Source of the DNA: Sphaerolaimus hirsutus
Lineage: Eukaryota; Nematoda; Chromadorea; Monhysterida; Sphaerolaimidae
Reading direction: 5' to 3'
Length of the DNA stretch: 64,000 bases
NCBI GenBank assembly: GCA_964036195.1
Contig: OZ038460.1
Location: forward strand, 4,405,504 to 4,469,503
In this document: positions 1 through 13,520 of the stretch, one piece after another
Position numbering within the stretch: the stretch's first letter is position 1
How the letters are laid out: each line of letters begins with the position of its first letter
The notes under the pieces: generated by a model
The model's database searches: none
Told to the model about the DNA's origin: nothing
What the model saw: the letters and a program-made list of their open reading frames with translations, nothing else
Translations under genes and position numbers: made by a program

Positions 1-1680
1 GCGATCTAATACACGTTTGCAAAGCGTCTCGAGTGGGCCGAAAAACGTAAACTATGTATAAAGTCAATAAAAACAAATGGCCTATTAAAGATAATCAACC
101 ATCAAACGCATAGACGATGTGAGGAAAAAACATATTTACATAAATATGAACATAAGTAGATGATATCAAATGTCACGCCAGAAAAATAATCTTCACAATC
201 TATTTACGCAGCATGGCGTTGAACAAGGAGAAGCTTATTGGCATTAGGGTTGGAAGCATGGGTTTTTCACATGAAAAGTTCAAATCTTTTTACATCTGGC
301 AACACATTCAACACCTTTTCACTACTTTTTTGCGAAGCATGAAATCTCACATAGAAAATCACCACGGATGGACGCCGTTTTCACACATTTTCATGGCATA
401 TTCCGCAGTTTAGCTTCCTTTTCTCTACACAATTTCCAAAGAATGTACCTAAAAAAATTGTAGTTCACAACGTGCATGAAATATGTCATTTTCACTTATA
501 ATATGTGGAAAAAACACCTTTTTCCACCCCTACCAATTTACAGCGCTCTGGCATTGACTGCATCAAGCGGCCACTTGCAGCGGCGCGGCCGCATCATAAC
601 ATAACTCTCCGCATTGCTTTAGGGGGTCGCCATAAAAATCGGTTTCGGTTTCGGACCGGGCCCGCGCGATTGTAATTACGCTTTGATGTCGGTTTTATGA
701 CGCGGTGCGGTGCAGTGCATTTACTGATTCAGCTATTTGGTTTGCGGGAAATGATTTTTCGTACGTTGGTGTGCCAAAAACTTTTACACTTCTGGAAATG
801 GGCGGGGCTTAGGACGACTATTGTGACGCAATGGGATACAAAAACCAAGCCAAAATCAGTAAGTTCGATCAAGAAAGTAAAGAACCAGACAATAGGTCAC
901 TTCAGTGCGAAATTGATAAGGGTGCGGCCGTGAGAGGATTATCACAATCTCAAACGCGCGGCCGGCCATAAACGTGCCATTTTTACAACACGCCTTTGTT
1001 TTACCTACTCATATGATGCCGAATCGTAAAAAGTCAAGGCACAAAAAGTCGGGGAAATTTCAAGGAGAAAATTGATCAATAGCGAAAAGGCGACATGCCA
1101 GGAAAAATGCAAAAAAACAACGACCGGAAAAAGTGATAAGCTAAATGACTGCAAACGGGCGGATGCCGAAATCTCAAATCCGAAATATCGCAGCCGTCAA
1201 TCGTGTAAACAGTTGATAGATACTCAAGAAATGCATCGCACTAACCGCAATTTGCGGCGGAAGGGAAATAAAAGGGCGAAATTTGATAACCCCGACATTT
1301 CTCTTGAGTGCCCGATTGTATGTCATACGGCAGCTATGTAATAATTCATGTAATTCAGACAGCTAAATTGGGTTCTAAAATGGGCCCGGAAAATGGCGGC
1401 GCGAAGAATTCCGTGCCCAAATTTCTCCCACACCGCCCGACAAAACTGTCGCTGTCGGGCCAATTAAACTCCAACCCCGGTGCTACATTCCGACCACAAA
1501 ATCACAGCCCAGAGGTGAGCTAATGCATTGCACATGTGGCCGGCTGGCACACCGCGCTGCACTGGCGCTATTATAAACCAGTGTGCAGTGAATTTTCACA
1601 CTGGGATGGGGTTGGGAAATGGGTATGTATTTATGTGGCTAATGGGTATAGATATTTACTTAAAAATTAAAATTTAAAAG
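1..1680. other. intergenic, no gene recognised
   Basis: I see only short, compositionally weak open frames here and no splice-bounded conserved peptide. A short GC-rich patch lies near 575-680. Nothing matches a protein family I know. Confidence 0.5.
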
Positions 1681-2118
1681 TTTCTTATTTCGCCAGCACA
1701 TTTTGAAGGGGATCAACTTGGGGGGGGGGTTATTAGAGGGGGGTATTTTTTAGTCAGAAATTTTCGTGTAGAATCATAGATAACAATAAGCTTTTAGATA
1801 CCCAAACTTGGTAATATTTAAATGTGACAAAACATAATATTTGGGACATGAATATGTATATTTACATCTTCACGAATTAGTCTATGGGTAGCTATGATGC
1901 AAATTGGCAGCAAAAATTTCATCATGTATTATGCAATAGGTATATGTATGCAAGTTATTCCAATAACCCAGTTATTCCAAGTATTTTATACATGTATGCT
2001 AGTTATTTCAGACGGGGGGGGGCATTTAGAGGGTGTCACTGTTTCCTTAGCTCACTCAGACCTTGGGGTATTTCAAGGGGGGGTCAATTTAAAGGGGTAA
2101 TTCGAGGAAATACGGCAT
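1681..2118. repeat. degraded TACCGTA-type MITE (CGAAATACCCC subtype)
   Basis: Contains pieces of the 'ttatttcgccagca..ttttga' interior and ends with 'gggtaattcgaggaaatacgg', the right end of the family seen complete at 51,227-51,659. The left terminus is lost. Confidence 0.55.
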
Positions 2119-2775
2119 TTACACCAAATATCTTGATAAATATTTGTTAGGTTTCCGTTTACACGGGATAAAAGATAGTGCAAACGGCAAACGCTATTTA
2201 ATAAAATGCCAACCTCATTTTTGGCAATTTTTTTTGCAAAAACACTACATAAACCGTTTTTATGGACTTGGCTGACACCCAATGCCAGTTCTCGTGGTGC
2301 AGTTTGTTTCAAGTTTCTTTAATCTTCTTTAAAAAATAAATGCCCAAATTTCCCGGGCCATGAACAAAATTTCCGTGTACACAGCGTCCTTGTATAAAAA
2401 ATTCAGAACACATCCTGGTGTGAATTTGTTTGGTTCATTCCTGATGAAAATCTTGAGGTGTGAAGCACGTTTCTGTTCTTGAAATTATTGTGAAACTTGA
2501 CCTACATACTCAACATTTGAACACATAAATCCACTAAGTAACAATCCAACAGCCAAAAAAACGCACAAACGTCATCAAAAAGTGTCAATTTACGCACAGC
2601 CACCCTAATCCAGCCAGCTGTAAACGCATCTGCCCGAGCGGCAGTCGCAAACTTCCGCAGGTGTATAAAAACATAAATGTGTTCTAAACCATGTGCCGCC
2701 GCGGCAGGTGCCCCACAAATTAGAACTATACCACAATACGACAGGTCCCCGCACCTGAACACGTTCAATCACATT

Positions 2776-3064
2776 TACCGTATTACTTGTACTAGAAGAG
2801 CGTCCATTCTATTTCCAGGAATTTTTCACAAATTTTTAATTTGAACGACTTTTTTTACTGTAAATTATTTTTTATGATCTAATCATCATTTTTAATTCTT
2901 GCCGCCGTCCATTTTTTGGCATATTTTTGCGTTTTGGCAGTCCTTCAACATAATTTCTACCTGCCATTATATTTTTTCGAGAGTAAAATAAACAGAATAC
3001 CTGCCGTTCAATCAGAGGTGCCCTTTTATCACAGTTTTACCGTTCTATTAGAAGAAACACGGTA
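2776..3064. repeat. TACCGTA MITE, TTCTAATAGAA subtype
   Basis: Starts TACCGTATTACT and ends AGAAGAAACACGGTA, with the internal motif 'ctgccgttc.at..gaggtgcc' that also occurs at 8,620, 10,400, 13,100, 13,930, 50,900 and 57,370. The flanking dinucleotide is TA, as for Tc1/mariner-type MITEs. Confidence 0.7.
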
Positions 3065-3119
3065 GACCATTGCAAATATAACACCTAGCAATAATAGGAT
3101 ACAACAGAACATGCACTGT

Positions 3120-3220
3120 TGATAACGCGGGCGGCACGATTTCGCTACGGTATCTGAGGCGGCGTCGCGGCGCTACCGTACGCATGAGCTGCGCGGCGCG
3201 ACTGCAAAAATGATTAGCGC
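3120..3220. other. GC-rich patch of unknown nature
   Basis: A short island rich in GCGGC/GCGCGGC in AT-rich surroundings. True exons in this window have this composition, but I find no recognisable peptide in any frame. Confidence 0.2.
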
Positions 3221-3480
3221 AGTGCGTCAGTTCTTGAATGAACGCTTCTATGGTTGAGTGTACTTGGTCTACCGTATCCTGCTGAATGTAGAATCGATAT
3301 TTTTTAAGTGATATTATGTATTTGTATTGCTTTCACTATGGTTAATATGATATAATTCATCACGTGATTGTTATTGATAAAACATGTGATCCGATTAGCT
3401 AAGCTTAAATAATGTATCTCTAACGTTTTTCACTGTATGATGGTGCATTTTTATAAAAATATTGACATTATGACCCTGAA

Positions 3481-3912
3481 TACCGTAAATCCTCGAATAA
3501 GTCCTCCCCCTCGAATACCCCCACCCTCGAATAACTTCCCCCTCGAATAACTCCACACTGTTGAGAGCGTGAGGACAAAATAACTACCCCTCGAATAACT
3601 CCCCCCTATGTTGAATGCAATTAAGTCGCGTCACATAAAAAAGCATTTCGATGAAGCCAGACGGACCAAAAAAGCCATGGTCTGATTCATCGAATGCAAA
3701 GGCAGTGCTGCATAGCAACGTAAACAACGTAAACACAAAATAATGTTTTACTTAGAGTGGCGATGTACGTACTTATGTACTGAATATTCTTAGGAAAAAA
3801 CAACTCCCCCCCTCGAATAACTCTCCCCCCCCTCGATTACCCCCCCCCCCCTCCTCAAAATATGCTGACGAAAAAATAACTCCCCCGGGGACTTATTCGA
3901 AGATTTACGGTA
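3481..3912. repeat. TACCGTA MITE, CGAATAACTCCCC subtype
   Basis: Terminal inverted repeats TACCGTAAATCCTCGAATAAG and its complement, flanked by TA. The interior repeats 'cctcgaataactcccc' several times at each end, so the TIR grades into a short tandem array. Related copies lie at about 13,000-13,800, 37,388-37,761 and 45,360-45,420. Confidence 0.75.
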
Positions 3913-4955
3913 TATACTTTGTAGGTGGCACATTCGTTGATTCAATGCATTGAAGATTTGAAGTAAATATGATTAATGTAAATACATATTCATTTACGAT
4001 TGACAGCTCCCGCGGCGAATCTCAAACATTTTCCAATTAATACCGACTCGATAAGAACCTAATTTGTTTTTCAATTGACGAACTCATAGGGGCGGAATCG
4101 TAAAAAATCACAAGTATAGTCAGCGTACATGATACTCTGCCCTCGCACTGATTTATGTCTCGTGTTGGAAGCGTGCCAATGATTATTAAATCATGCGATT
4201 TCTGTAAAAAAATGAAAAAAGTCATCCATGTGAATATGTTAATGAATAACATTATAACAACAATCAATTTGATCATGTTTTTATTAAACTTGCACGCGTT
4301 AAGCATCGTTGGCACACTTCCAGCGGGAACCACGCGTGCAAGGTGTAAAGTAACCGGAGTATAATACCGTTTCGAATTAGAAAAGCGATACTAGATTTTT
4401 ACAATTTTGAGTCTCAACTGTCAACTGTAATTTAAAACAATGAACTAAAAATTATTGTGTAAATATGAGTGACAATGGTAATGTTGACTAAACATGACAA
4501 TCTTAACCTAAATATTAACAATCCAGGAATAAATTCTCAGGCAAACCTAAATACGATAAATAAATACAAATGAATTAAATGGTCATTTCGAGTAAACAAG
4601 CAACAGAGCGGCAAATTTAGATTAAACAGCCAAACGGAGCGTTAATAAATTGGGTAAAGCGACAGGCCGCTTGGCAGTGGAATGGCGCCATGCGTTGGCG
4701 CCGCAACTGAATTCATTGGCGCCAAGTAGCATTTTGATTTATCGTATTGCTCGAATAATCCCCCTGGGAGATCTGTTCTGCTTCAGATTTTTTGAGTTGG
4801 GACTTGTTGAGAGGGGGAATTATTCAAGGGATAAGTATAAGTTCATTGTAAATTTCAGGTGTGTTTCTATCAACTGATTTCATGAAATATGCTTTATTTA
4901 CTAAATAATGTGCCATTTTTGTTCAAATTGGACACAAAAACTTGAGCCATATGCC

Positions 4956-6083
4956 TAGTGATGGAAAAGCGCCATGGCGCCAGCGCCTGGCGCTAGCGCC
5001 AAAGCAAAAAGCGCCATGGCGCTTTTGGCGCTTGGCGCTAAAACGCTCTGGCGCCATTGGCGCTTGGCGCTGGGGTCTGCGAAAGCGCCATGGCGCTTTT
5101 GGCGCTTGGCGCCATTTTCTGGTGGCGCTATTGGCGCCTGGCGCCGGCATTTCAAATGGCGCCAAAAAAGCGCCAACCATGATAATATAAAATTGTTATA
5201 ATACGGTGGAATCCCCACTCTGGTTGATCAATTTTGAGGACAAATGAATAAATATAAGTTAATTTTAGGGCAGCCTTTATATAGGTACCTACATCGAATA
5301 AAAGCAAATGTGTTAAAATGTGCTGGCGATAAATCCCCTTTTATGCTTTGCTCCCAATTCATTCTTGCAGTCTGAATCAGGGGTTCAGTCTGGCAGGGGT
5401 TGGAGGGGGGACAGTGGAGTTACCCTTAAATGCTGCAGTTATCTATCCACCCCCAGGGCAGCTCAGCTATCTATCTGACCTGAAACATAATTTTAGGCTA
5501 CTGTCCCTTGAGCCCCCCCCAAATCAACCTGCAACCAGATACGGATCGATTTTTCGAGAATATTTGCTCCAATTTTTACAAAAAAATGCTGATTTTCATA
5601 CTTTTTATAGTATTCACCTTAAAAATCACTGTCGTGTTTTTTCAGACTTCAAAATCATCATCTTTCACATGTATTATCGCCTTAAATCTCTCCAGCTTTT
5701 AGCTGTGAGAAACAAACAAATGTTTGACTGAAAAATATATCTCTGGGCATTTAAACAATTTTTCACATTGTAGTGGTTGTTTGAATGGGCAAAAGTTCAA
5801 TGGACTACTAGGACTTGAGCGGTACGTCACACACAGTTATGCACTCATTATTCTAATATCAAATTGCAGAACAATTTTTTGGGCGCTGGCGCTATTGGCG
5901 CTTGGCGCCATTACCCTCTGGCGCCATTGGCGCTTGGCGCTGAGGTTCAGAAAAGCGCCATGGCGCTTTTGGCGCTTGGCGCCATTTTATGGTGGCGCTA
6001 TTGGCGCCTGGCGCCGGGATCAGAAAAGCGCCATGGCGCTTTTTGCGCTTGGCGCCGAAAGCCTGGCGCTTTTTCCATCACTA
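4956..6083. mobile_element. hAT-type nonautonomous element with GGCGCC fold-back arrays
   Basis: Starts TAGTGATGGAAAAGCGCC and ends GGCGCTTTTTCCATCACTA. The 8-bp target duplication CATATGCC is exact (4948-4955 and 6084-6091). About 215 bp inside each end is an array of interlocking GGCGCC/GGCGCTTGGCGC palindromes; the arms are inverted copies of each other. About 700 bp of unrelated, AT-richer sequence lies between. Ends of the form YAGNG plus 8-bp duplications are the hallmark of the hAT superfamily. I see no transposase in it. Confidence 0.85.
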
Positions 6084-6099
6084 CATATGCCTAAAGGAG

Positions 6100-7520
6100 G
6101 AATTAATTTTTCTCGCTCACCTAACAGGGGAAATTATTCAAGCAAATACAGTAAATGGTTATCAGTGAGTATCATCAGAGACTGCAAATGGCGCCATCGA
6201 CCACGGGACCTAGCGCCATTTCCCCGCGCCGCGCCATGGCGCCATTTCCTCTGGCGTTATCAAAACCCCATGTGTAGGCGACGCACGTATCGCGATTCAA
6301 ACGGCGCGCCGCGGCGGGGCTAATTGAAACAGTGCCTCAATTGTGTGGCGGCCGGCCCGGCGCGCAAAACTAATTTCCACTCATCACTACGAGTCGAGCT
6401 GAGATTATCACCGCACAAAAGGGATGGGGGGAAGGACATCAAAGCGGGTGTCAACTGCAGACGCCTGGATTTGTTGCTGCGACCATTTCACAGGTGGACC
6501 ATAAAATGGTTGATAAAAATAGACTTGAGATTGCAAGTTGGCATGCTTCCAAGTTTGGTATGGCAAGAAAGTTGTCAGAGTACCGTGATCAATTCTGGAT
6601 TTTTGAAGTGTCCTTCGTGCACAGATGGGAAAATTTATTTATTTTATCAATGGTAACTGAATATTTCTCATTCGAATTGCCGACAATCAGCGAAATTTTG
6701 GTTTTCAATTGATATTTCCAGAACCACCGGTGTTTTTTGGATAATTTTTGGGCACAATGTAGATATCGGTTAGTGCTTTCAACATGTCAATTTGGGGATG
6801 GATATCTCTAAGCGTCCTTGAGTATTTGTAATTTGTCACCACTGAATTTGTCACTTCAGCTCCTATTTGTCGTTATGCTGTAAATCACCCTCAAAAAAGG
6901 GGTTGAAAACCTACTGGGGTCTATCCCACACCCTGTAAAATGTCATGAGTGTAAAATATTACCCAAACTTGTAAAATGTCAAATGGCCAAAAAAGTATTC
7001 TATTTTACTGGGTATTTCACAGTTTACATGACATGTCAGAGCCACAGCAGAGTAAGAGAGTGACTAGCCCCAAAGGACCTCTACCACCACAAGTCCCGAT
7101 CCAAGAAACACCCATCCAAACATCCATTCAAACTTCAATGAGCCACCCAGCAGGCAGCCTAGCTGATGGCAGATCTGCGGCACTGCCGGCGCTAATTCAA
7201 TATCATTGAGCGGTGAGAGAGACAAATGAAAGCGCGCGCGCCTGGACGCGTGCAAAACGGAAATAATTCGCTCATGAGAGAAGCTTCCACGATAGTGTTG
7301 GGAAATAGACCCGAATTGGTTTTCGGGTTGAGATGAAATGGTGACGGAGATTTCGAGTTGAATGCGGGTTTTTTGGTTGCAAAATGTAGAATTTTTTGAC
7401 AAACCTGGCAGTTTCATCCCAATCATACTGAATTTTTCCGCTAAATTCAGATCACTACCGGGGGTGAAAACTTACATGTTAAACATGAGGCCTCTACTTA
7501 CAAAAGTCGATTTCAAAAGA
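6100..7520. other. intergenic, no gene recognised
   Basis: Holds a GC-rich patch near 6190-6370 and one piece of the 'ACCCTGTAAAATGTCA' MITE family near 6930-7030. No conserved peptide is visible. Confidence 0.45.
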
Positions 7521-7523
7521 ATT

Positions 7524-8160
7524 GAGGCATCTACTTCTAAAAGTTGACAAGTCCAAAACATGAAAATTTCGAGTTAGGCCCGGAAATGTCATCTGGGGCT
7601 ACTTCCGCACATTTTTTAAAACATTTTCCAAAAAAAAAAGACCTCACATGCCCATATGGCAAAGTGCCAAATTTGACAATTTTTTGGGGAAAATGCAAAA
7701 AAATTGGGCAAGAAGTCGACAAGTCCACCTAGTTTAGTCGACAAGTCCATTACTCCGCTTCCTTTTTTATGGGAAAAAATAGCAAGAAATGTGATATGTC
7801 CACTATGGACACTATGGACAGCTAAAAGTCGACAAGTGCATAAATTGCCTGTAAGGCAGCCTCAGCCTCCCCAGGAACAAAAATGTTTGTTAGTGCAAGA
7901 AGTCGACAAGTCTAATTCCCTCCCAAAAACAGTTTTGCTCTGACCAAATGGAAACTTATGGACACCCAATTTTTCACATGAAGGTTGAGAGCAGGGGCTG
8001 AAAATTTGTCACTTTATTGCCAACTATGGAACTTAATGGAAAGCATGAGAGAGCCAAATTGGACATGCACCACGGGCCTGGAATTGGGTGGGAAACTTAA
8101 AATGTGATTTACTCAAAATCACATTTTGTGGACTTGTTGACTTTTAGAAGTAGAGGCCTC
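7524..8160. repeat. GAGGC-ended element with GTCGACAAGTCCA inverted repeats
   Basis: Left end GAGGCATCTACTTCTAAAAG with 'gttgacaagtcc', right end the inverse 'gacttgttgacttttagaag' followed by tagaggcctc. A close relative in the other orientation is at 11,010-11,666; both carry 'tttggcactttgccatatgggcat'-like interior sequence. Confidence 0.7.
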
Positions 8161-8619
8161 AATCACATTATAATTTTAATTTCCAATTCTCTGCCAGGAA
8201 TTCTAAGCCCAATGAGCTCACTCACTGTCTATTGTAATATTCTTTATGTTGATAACAAAGTGACTAACTTTCCACCTTTCCAAAATATATGGGAGCAGTG
8301 GCCTTTCATAAAATGCATTAGTCAGGAACAAAAAAGCATCAAAGAATAGGACCAGTAAACAAGTGTCCTATCAACTGCCCAGGAAGGAATGACAAAACTT
8401 TATTTCCCAGCTCTGATAAGCCCAGCCCAGCACCAATCCCCCTGATATACCCCTGCTTGGAGGATCACAATCTACTTAACCCTGGTGAAAAAGAGTTTGG
8501 TTGTTTATATTCAGAAGTTGAACAAATGAAAATTTTATGAAACCGCAAGTGGAATTGGATAATGGTGAATAATATCAAAGATAAGTCTGCAAAAAAAGAA
8601 AATGGGTTGTAGCAAGCAT

Positions 8620-8684
8620 ACCTGCCGTTCTATTGGAGGTGCCATTCTATTGGCCGTATGCCGTTCCATTAGAAGAAATACGGT
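8620..8684. repeat. right-end fragment of TTCTAATAGAA-subtype MITE
   Basis: Contains 'acctgccgttctattggagg' and ends 'agaagaaatacggta'. The other end is not found nearby. Confidence 0.6.
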
Positions 8685-9295
8685 ATTTTTATTTCCGCAC
8701 AACCCGACACAACTTTCGAGTCGGGTCGGGTCGGGTTTCTAGCCCTATCCGCACAGCGACCGGGTCTATCCAATGAGCTAAACGATAGCGCGGATAGCGG
8801 GGCAGCGGCCGCCTCAAACAATTACGTAAAACTGCGAACTGATATCTCCCTCGGGATGGCGGCAGTAAATTAAATGAAAATGGTTTAAATGGGAGTTGGA
8901 TTGAATGCGCGACACAGACAGAAGCTTGGATTGTTCGACCGAAAGCTATTTTCGACCGCAAAATGACTAAAATCATCTGATATTCAGTATACTTTTCCCA
9001 CAGCAATTTTATGCACGGAATATAATGCATTTGCGCAAAGAATGCCATCATTATTAATTCCCCGTATAGCAATACGGGCAATTCATAAGCAAACAACTGA
9101 AATAAAAGTAAAATAAAGCATTCATGTCTATTATTTAAGCCACTAGTAAATTTTCATTGCGATGCATCGCACTGCAAGTGACCCATGCAGGGTGGGTAAT
9201 GAATTTTATCCAAACACGCGCCTGGAGCCTATTCCACGATTCGTCAAGTGACAAGACGAGTGTCGGGAATTGACAAAATCCTGCAATACATGGTG

Positions 9296-9660
9296 CCGGT
9301 TCCGCAAGTGACACAGTAAAGAGTAAAGTTAAGCGTAAAGTTAAGAGTTAAGTGAAATGGTAAATGGAAAATTAAGAGTAAAGTGAAGAGTAAACAGTAA
9401 AGGTAAACTACAAAGTTAAGTATAATTATAAATGGAATGTTAAGAGTAAAGTAAAAAGTAAAATTAGAAGTAAACAGTAAAGTTAATAGTAAACAGTATA
9501 ATTAAAAGTAAACAGTAAATTAAACTATAAAGTTAAGTAAACTTTTAAATGGAATGTGAAGAGTAAAGTAAAGAGAAAAGTAAAAATGAACAGTAAAGTA
9601 AAATATAAAGTTAAGTAAGTTTTACTCTTTACTTTTCCACTTGTGGACATGCCATCTGTA
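9296..9660. repeat. fold-back element with AAGAGTAAAGT arrays
   Basis: Begins with 'ggtgccggttccgcaagtga', the terminus shared with 16,478, 35,590 and 51,138. It continues as a degenerate array of 'agtaaagttaagagta' and ends with the inverse 'ttttactctttacttttcca'. The right TIR is only partly preserved. Confidence 0.6.
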
Positions 9661-10394
9661 CACGTCCTTCTTGACACTTGTCAAATCGCTTGACAAATGG
9701 TGCAATTGCATCCAGGCCGACAAAGGGGGAGGATCACATGCGAGCAAATAGAATTTTGTGCACTAAAGCAAACACTGAATGGATATGAAACCATGGATAA
9801 ACTGTGTGAATTGTCAATTAACCTGCGAGGATGAAAATGTATTTACCACAAGTAAACAAAAATAGGTGAAGCCGCATCAAAAGTGACTAATTGATCAAAT
9901 GACACGATTCAACTTTAGTCCAATCAAACATAAACACTGCAAACATGAAAAACACACATAAAATAAACCATATTCAATCACGAGCCATCAAACACTACAA
10001 AGCGCCAATATCGACCGCAAATCAAATCAAATCATCACACACGCCACAAATCCATCCAAATACCCAATCCAAAACCACCACAGGAAGCCGGGCGCCGTGC
10101 CGCTCTAACACAGATCTGAAGTGTCGCTTGAACTGCGCCGCGGCGCTATACAACGCGCCGCCGCGGCGGGGCGACAGATGGCTTGGGGGCCATCCCAATT
10201 GCGAGAATGGCACCCCCCCTCCCCCCAAGTGTGTACACTTTGAATACACTGCGGAGACTGGTAGGTGTGCAGTTTAGATTGCGTGGTACATTCACGTTGC
10301 GATGGCGTTCTTGAAGCATGAACCCCCCCCCCCCCCACTATTTTGTGGCGGTAGTGATTGAAAGGCGCCAGGGAGGTCAGTAGGTAGGGTTTAC

Positions 10395-10640
10395 GGTAAT
10401 TACCTTCAAGATTACCATATTTCTTCTAATAGAAGGGCGGATCTAAGATAGAATTGTCTATCAATGAAAACGGTGAAGCAACGCTTTGCAAAACCTTGGC
10501 AGAACTTGGAAAAAATGTCTGAAAAATGGCGAAAAAATAGAAGGGCGTCTCCATTCCAATAGATGGGCGTCTACAATTGATGACCGGGTAAAATGTTGAC
10601 GATAAAAATAGAAGGGCGCCTTCCAATAGAAGAAATACAA
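10395..10640. repeat. TACCGTA MITE, TTCTAATAGAA subtype (degraded)
   Basis: Contains 'accatatttcttctaataga' on the left and 'ccaatagaagaaatac' on the right, with 'agaagggcgtct' repeats between. Confidence 0.55.
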
Positions 10641-11009
10641 ATAAACGAAATTAAAAAAATGGCGCAGTTCCTTTGTCTAGAAATTTCTGGTGCTGTCAGC
10701 AAAAAAATTGCGCCAGTCGCCAAGTGTCAAAGGCGCCACGGCCACTATGCCGATTACATCACTAACCACGGCATCTATATGGATACCCAAGTTGTAGCAT
10801 GAGCCATTTATGTAAATAAATATGTATTGACTCCAGGCATACTAGTTTACGGTCGAAACGTCGTAAACCAATAAATTAGCTTTGAATTGAACATGTCAAT
10901 AACATTCCATCTGCATCTATTTGCAATTTTGTTGGGAGAAAGTGCATTTTCTTGCTGAGAACACTGTCTAGGTAGGTAAACCATTTTGGTAGTGAACATG
11001 AATGTATTT

Positions 11010-11666
11010 GAGGCGTCTAATTCTAAAAGTCGACAAGTCCACAAAATGCGATTTAGAGTAAATCAAATTTTAAGTTTCAGATCCAATTCCAGGCCCGTGG
11101 TGCGTGTCCAATTTGGCTCTCTCATGCTTTCCATTAAGTTCCATATGTTGACAATAAAGTGTCAAATTTTCAGCCCCTGCTCTCTACCAATATGGGAAAA
11201 ATGGGGTGTCCATAAAATTCCATTCAGTCAGAGCAAAACTGTTTTTGGGAGGGAAATGGACTTGTCGACTTCTTGCACGCGAGAAGATTTTTGTTCCCGG
11301 CGATGAGAATGCTGCCTTATGGGAAATTTATGGACTTGTCGACTTATAGAAATCAGTTTCCACAGTGATGCATAGGATAGTTTCAACTTATCACATTTCT
11401 TGCGTTTTTTTCCTATAAAAATGATGCATAGGATGGACTTGTCGACTTTTAGCCCAAAACGAAGTGGACTTGTCAACTTCTTGCCCAATGTTTTTGCATT
11501 TTCCCCCAAAAATGTCAAATTTGGCACTTTGCCATATGGGCATGTGAGGTCAAAAAATTTATGGAAAATGATGAAAAATGTGCGGAAGTGGCCCCAGATG
11601 ACGTTTCCGGGCCTAACTCGAAATTTTCATATTATGGACTTGTCGACTTTTAGAATTGGACGCCTC
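11010..11666. repeat. GAGGC-ended element with GTCGACAAGTCCA TIRs
   Basis: The left end GAGGCGTCTAATTCTAAAAG continuing into 'tcgacaagtcca' is matched by its near-perfect inverse at the right end, giving TIRs of about 32 bp. Further 'atggacttgtcgactt' motifs recur internally in both orientations. Confidence 0.75.
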
Positions 11667-11669
11667 ATT

Positions 11670-13000
11670 TGCATTAATGTTTGATATGAAAACGCAGAAC
11701 ATAATAATAACTTACCTATGTATACTTCCCCAATGATTCGCATCCCATGATACTCCTGAAAACACAAGAAAGGAGTGCTAAATCACCAAAATTGTTGCAA
11801 AAACCATGAAAAAATAAACCCAATAAAAACATCATGCAACATCTGATTTTTTTCTACCCACTTTTTACTATTTAAAAAAACATATTAAAAAAAATCGCTT
11901 GCCAACCCTAGCAAGCCAGCCACATTCAATCCAACCAGCCACAAAAACACAACACAATAACCAAAGCACTCAAGCGGCCAGATCACAGCACTACTGACAC
12001 AACACAACATTGATTGCCTGGCCACTTGAACGGCCGCCGGCACAAATCCACGCTGCATGTGAATGTGACCCGTGTAGCATGTGGACAGGGCCCTGTTCCA
12101 ATTGTGGTGTCTAGAGACTTACTTTTTAAATGTCTGTCAAGCAGGTGCCCACTCATTGGGTTAATGAGTGTTAAGAAAGGTGGAAAGTACATGTACAAGG
12201 AAAGTTGCCTATTTGGAAAGTGAAGTGACAAGTATTTTCATTTCAAAATTTGCTTGGCAGTTTTTAGTTTACTTTCATTCAACTTACTTACTCATCACAT
12301 ATCCTATTGAAAATACATGTTACTCAAAACTCAGGTAGAATTTTGAAAAACTGATGAATATATTTGTTTTCATTTGAGTTGGCAGGAATGAATTATTTTT
12401 TATCAGTGTCAGAAATTTCAGCTATTAATTGGTGTGCATAAACTCAAAACTGTGTTTAATGGTTTGTTCATCCTGTGAAACTCAAAACTTAAAGGTCACT
12501 TTTCTTGTCATGTGTCCACTTGCAAAATTTTATTTATCTGTTTTTGTGTGTGGTTATTTTACACATGTCTAGTCATTTTACACTTGTTTGTCTATTTTAC
12601 AGAGTGTGGAATTGGAACTGGCCCCTGAATCAGTGAGCCAATAGTGTAAAGGAATACCGCAAAATATTCATGCGGCAAAGACAAAGGAAATCATGGATTC
12701 ATGAATACAGGCAGATGGGATTTGGCCTCAATTGCATGTGATTATGATATTTTAGGCACCTGTAATGAACAGTTTCTAAAAGTGAAAGAAATTCTTTACG
12801 CATGACGCATGTCGATCTTGTGCAGGGTTGGCGCTGTTCGAAAAATTAAATTGAATAAAGAATGTGTCGTCCAATCAACTAAGTTTTATTGTTATTTTGG
12901 GCCTGGGCGATAACTGTATATCACTGCATGTAATTTTTATGATCCATTCATGACATATAACGAAGTGTAGTGGGATTGTATTTTAAATATATGTATATCA
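11670..13000. other. intergenic, no gene recognised
   Basis: Low-complexity AT-rich sequence with some 'acttgtcac/gtgacaag' motifs. No supported gene. Confidence 0.4.
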
Positions 13001-13094
13001 TCGAATAAGTATTCTGCCTAGAATAACTCCCCCTGTTAGCCGAGTGAGAAGAACTGACTCCTCACCTTAAACAACTCCATGCACTTTGATGGGT

Positions 13095-13520
13095 AGGAAA
13101 TACCGTATTTCTTCTAATAGAACGGTGCCATTATATTTTTTTCGTCAACTTTTTTACCTGCCGTTCTATAGGAGGTGCCGTTCTATTGGAGGCTGCCATT
13201 CTATTTTTTTCATAAAACATTTTCACATGATTTTCATTTGAAAGTGGTCGTTTTAGTGAGGCATAAACAACATTTTTATATCAGAGCATCAATTTCTACA
13301 AAACCAAATGTGAAAACAAACACCTGAATCATAGTTCTGAACAGCCTTAATGTTCTCATCACCAATTTTCCAAATATAATTTGTGTTTTGGCACTCTTAC
13401 AACGTAATTTCTAACTGCCGTTCTATTCGAGGTTGCCATTCTATTCTTTTCATGAGTGTAAAAAAGTGTCAAAACCTGCCGTTCTATTGGAGGTATGCCA
13501 TTCTATTATAAGAAATAAAG
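13095..13520. repeat. TACCGTA MITE cluster, TTCTAATAGAA subtype
   Basis: Starts 'taccgtatttcttctaatag' and contains three repeats of 'ctgccgttctat..gaggt(t)gcc' before an AAGAAAT.A end. It is flanked by fragments of the CGAATAACTCCCC subtype at about 13,005-13,080 and 13,720-13,800. A further short copy is at about 13,926-14,025. Confidence 0.65.

Noticed and set aside
4923..6323. Several long overlapping frames rich in 'APWRFWRLA' / 'GAIGAWR'
   Set aside because: They are translations of the GGCGCC arrays, open on both strands because of the repeat period, and not genes.
9945..10277. 110-codon plus-strand frame in a GC-rich patch
   Set aside because: No conserved motif, low-complexity start, and no splice context; its GC part resembles other unassigned islands.
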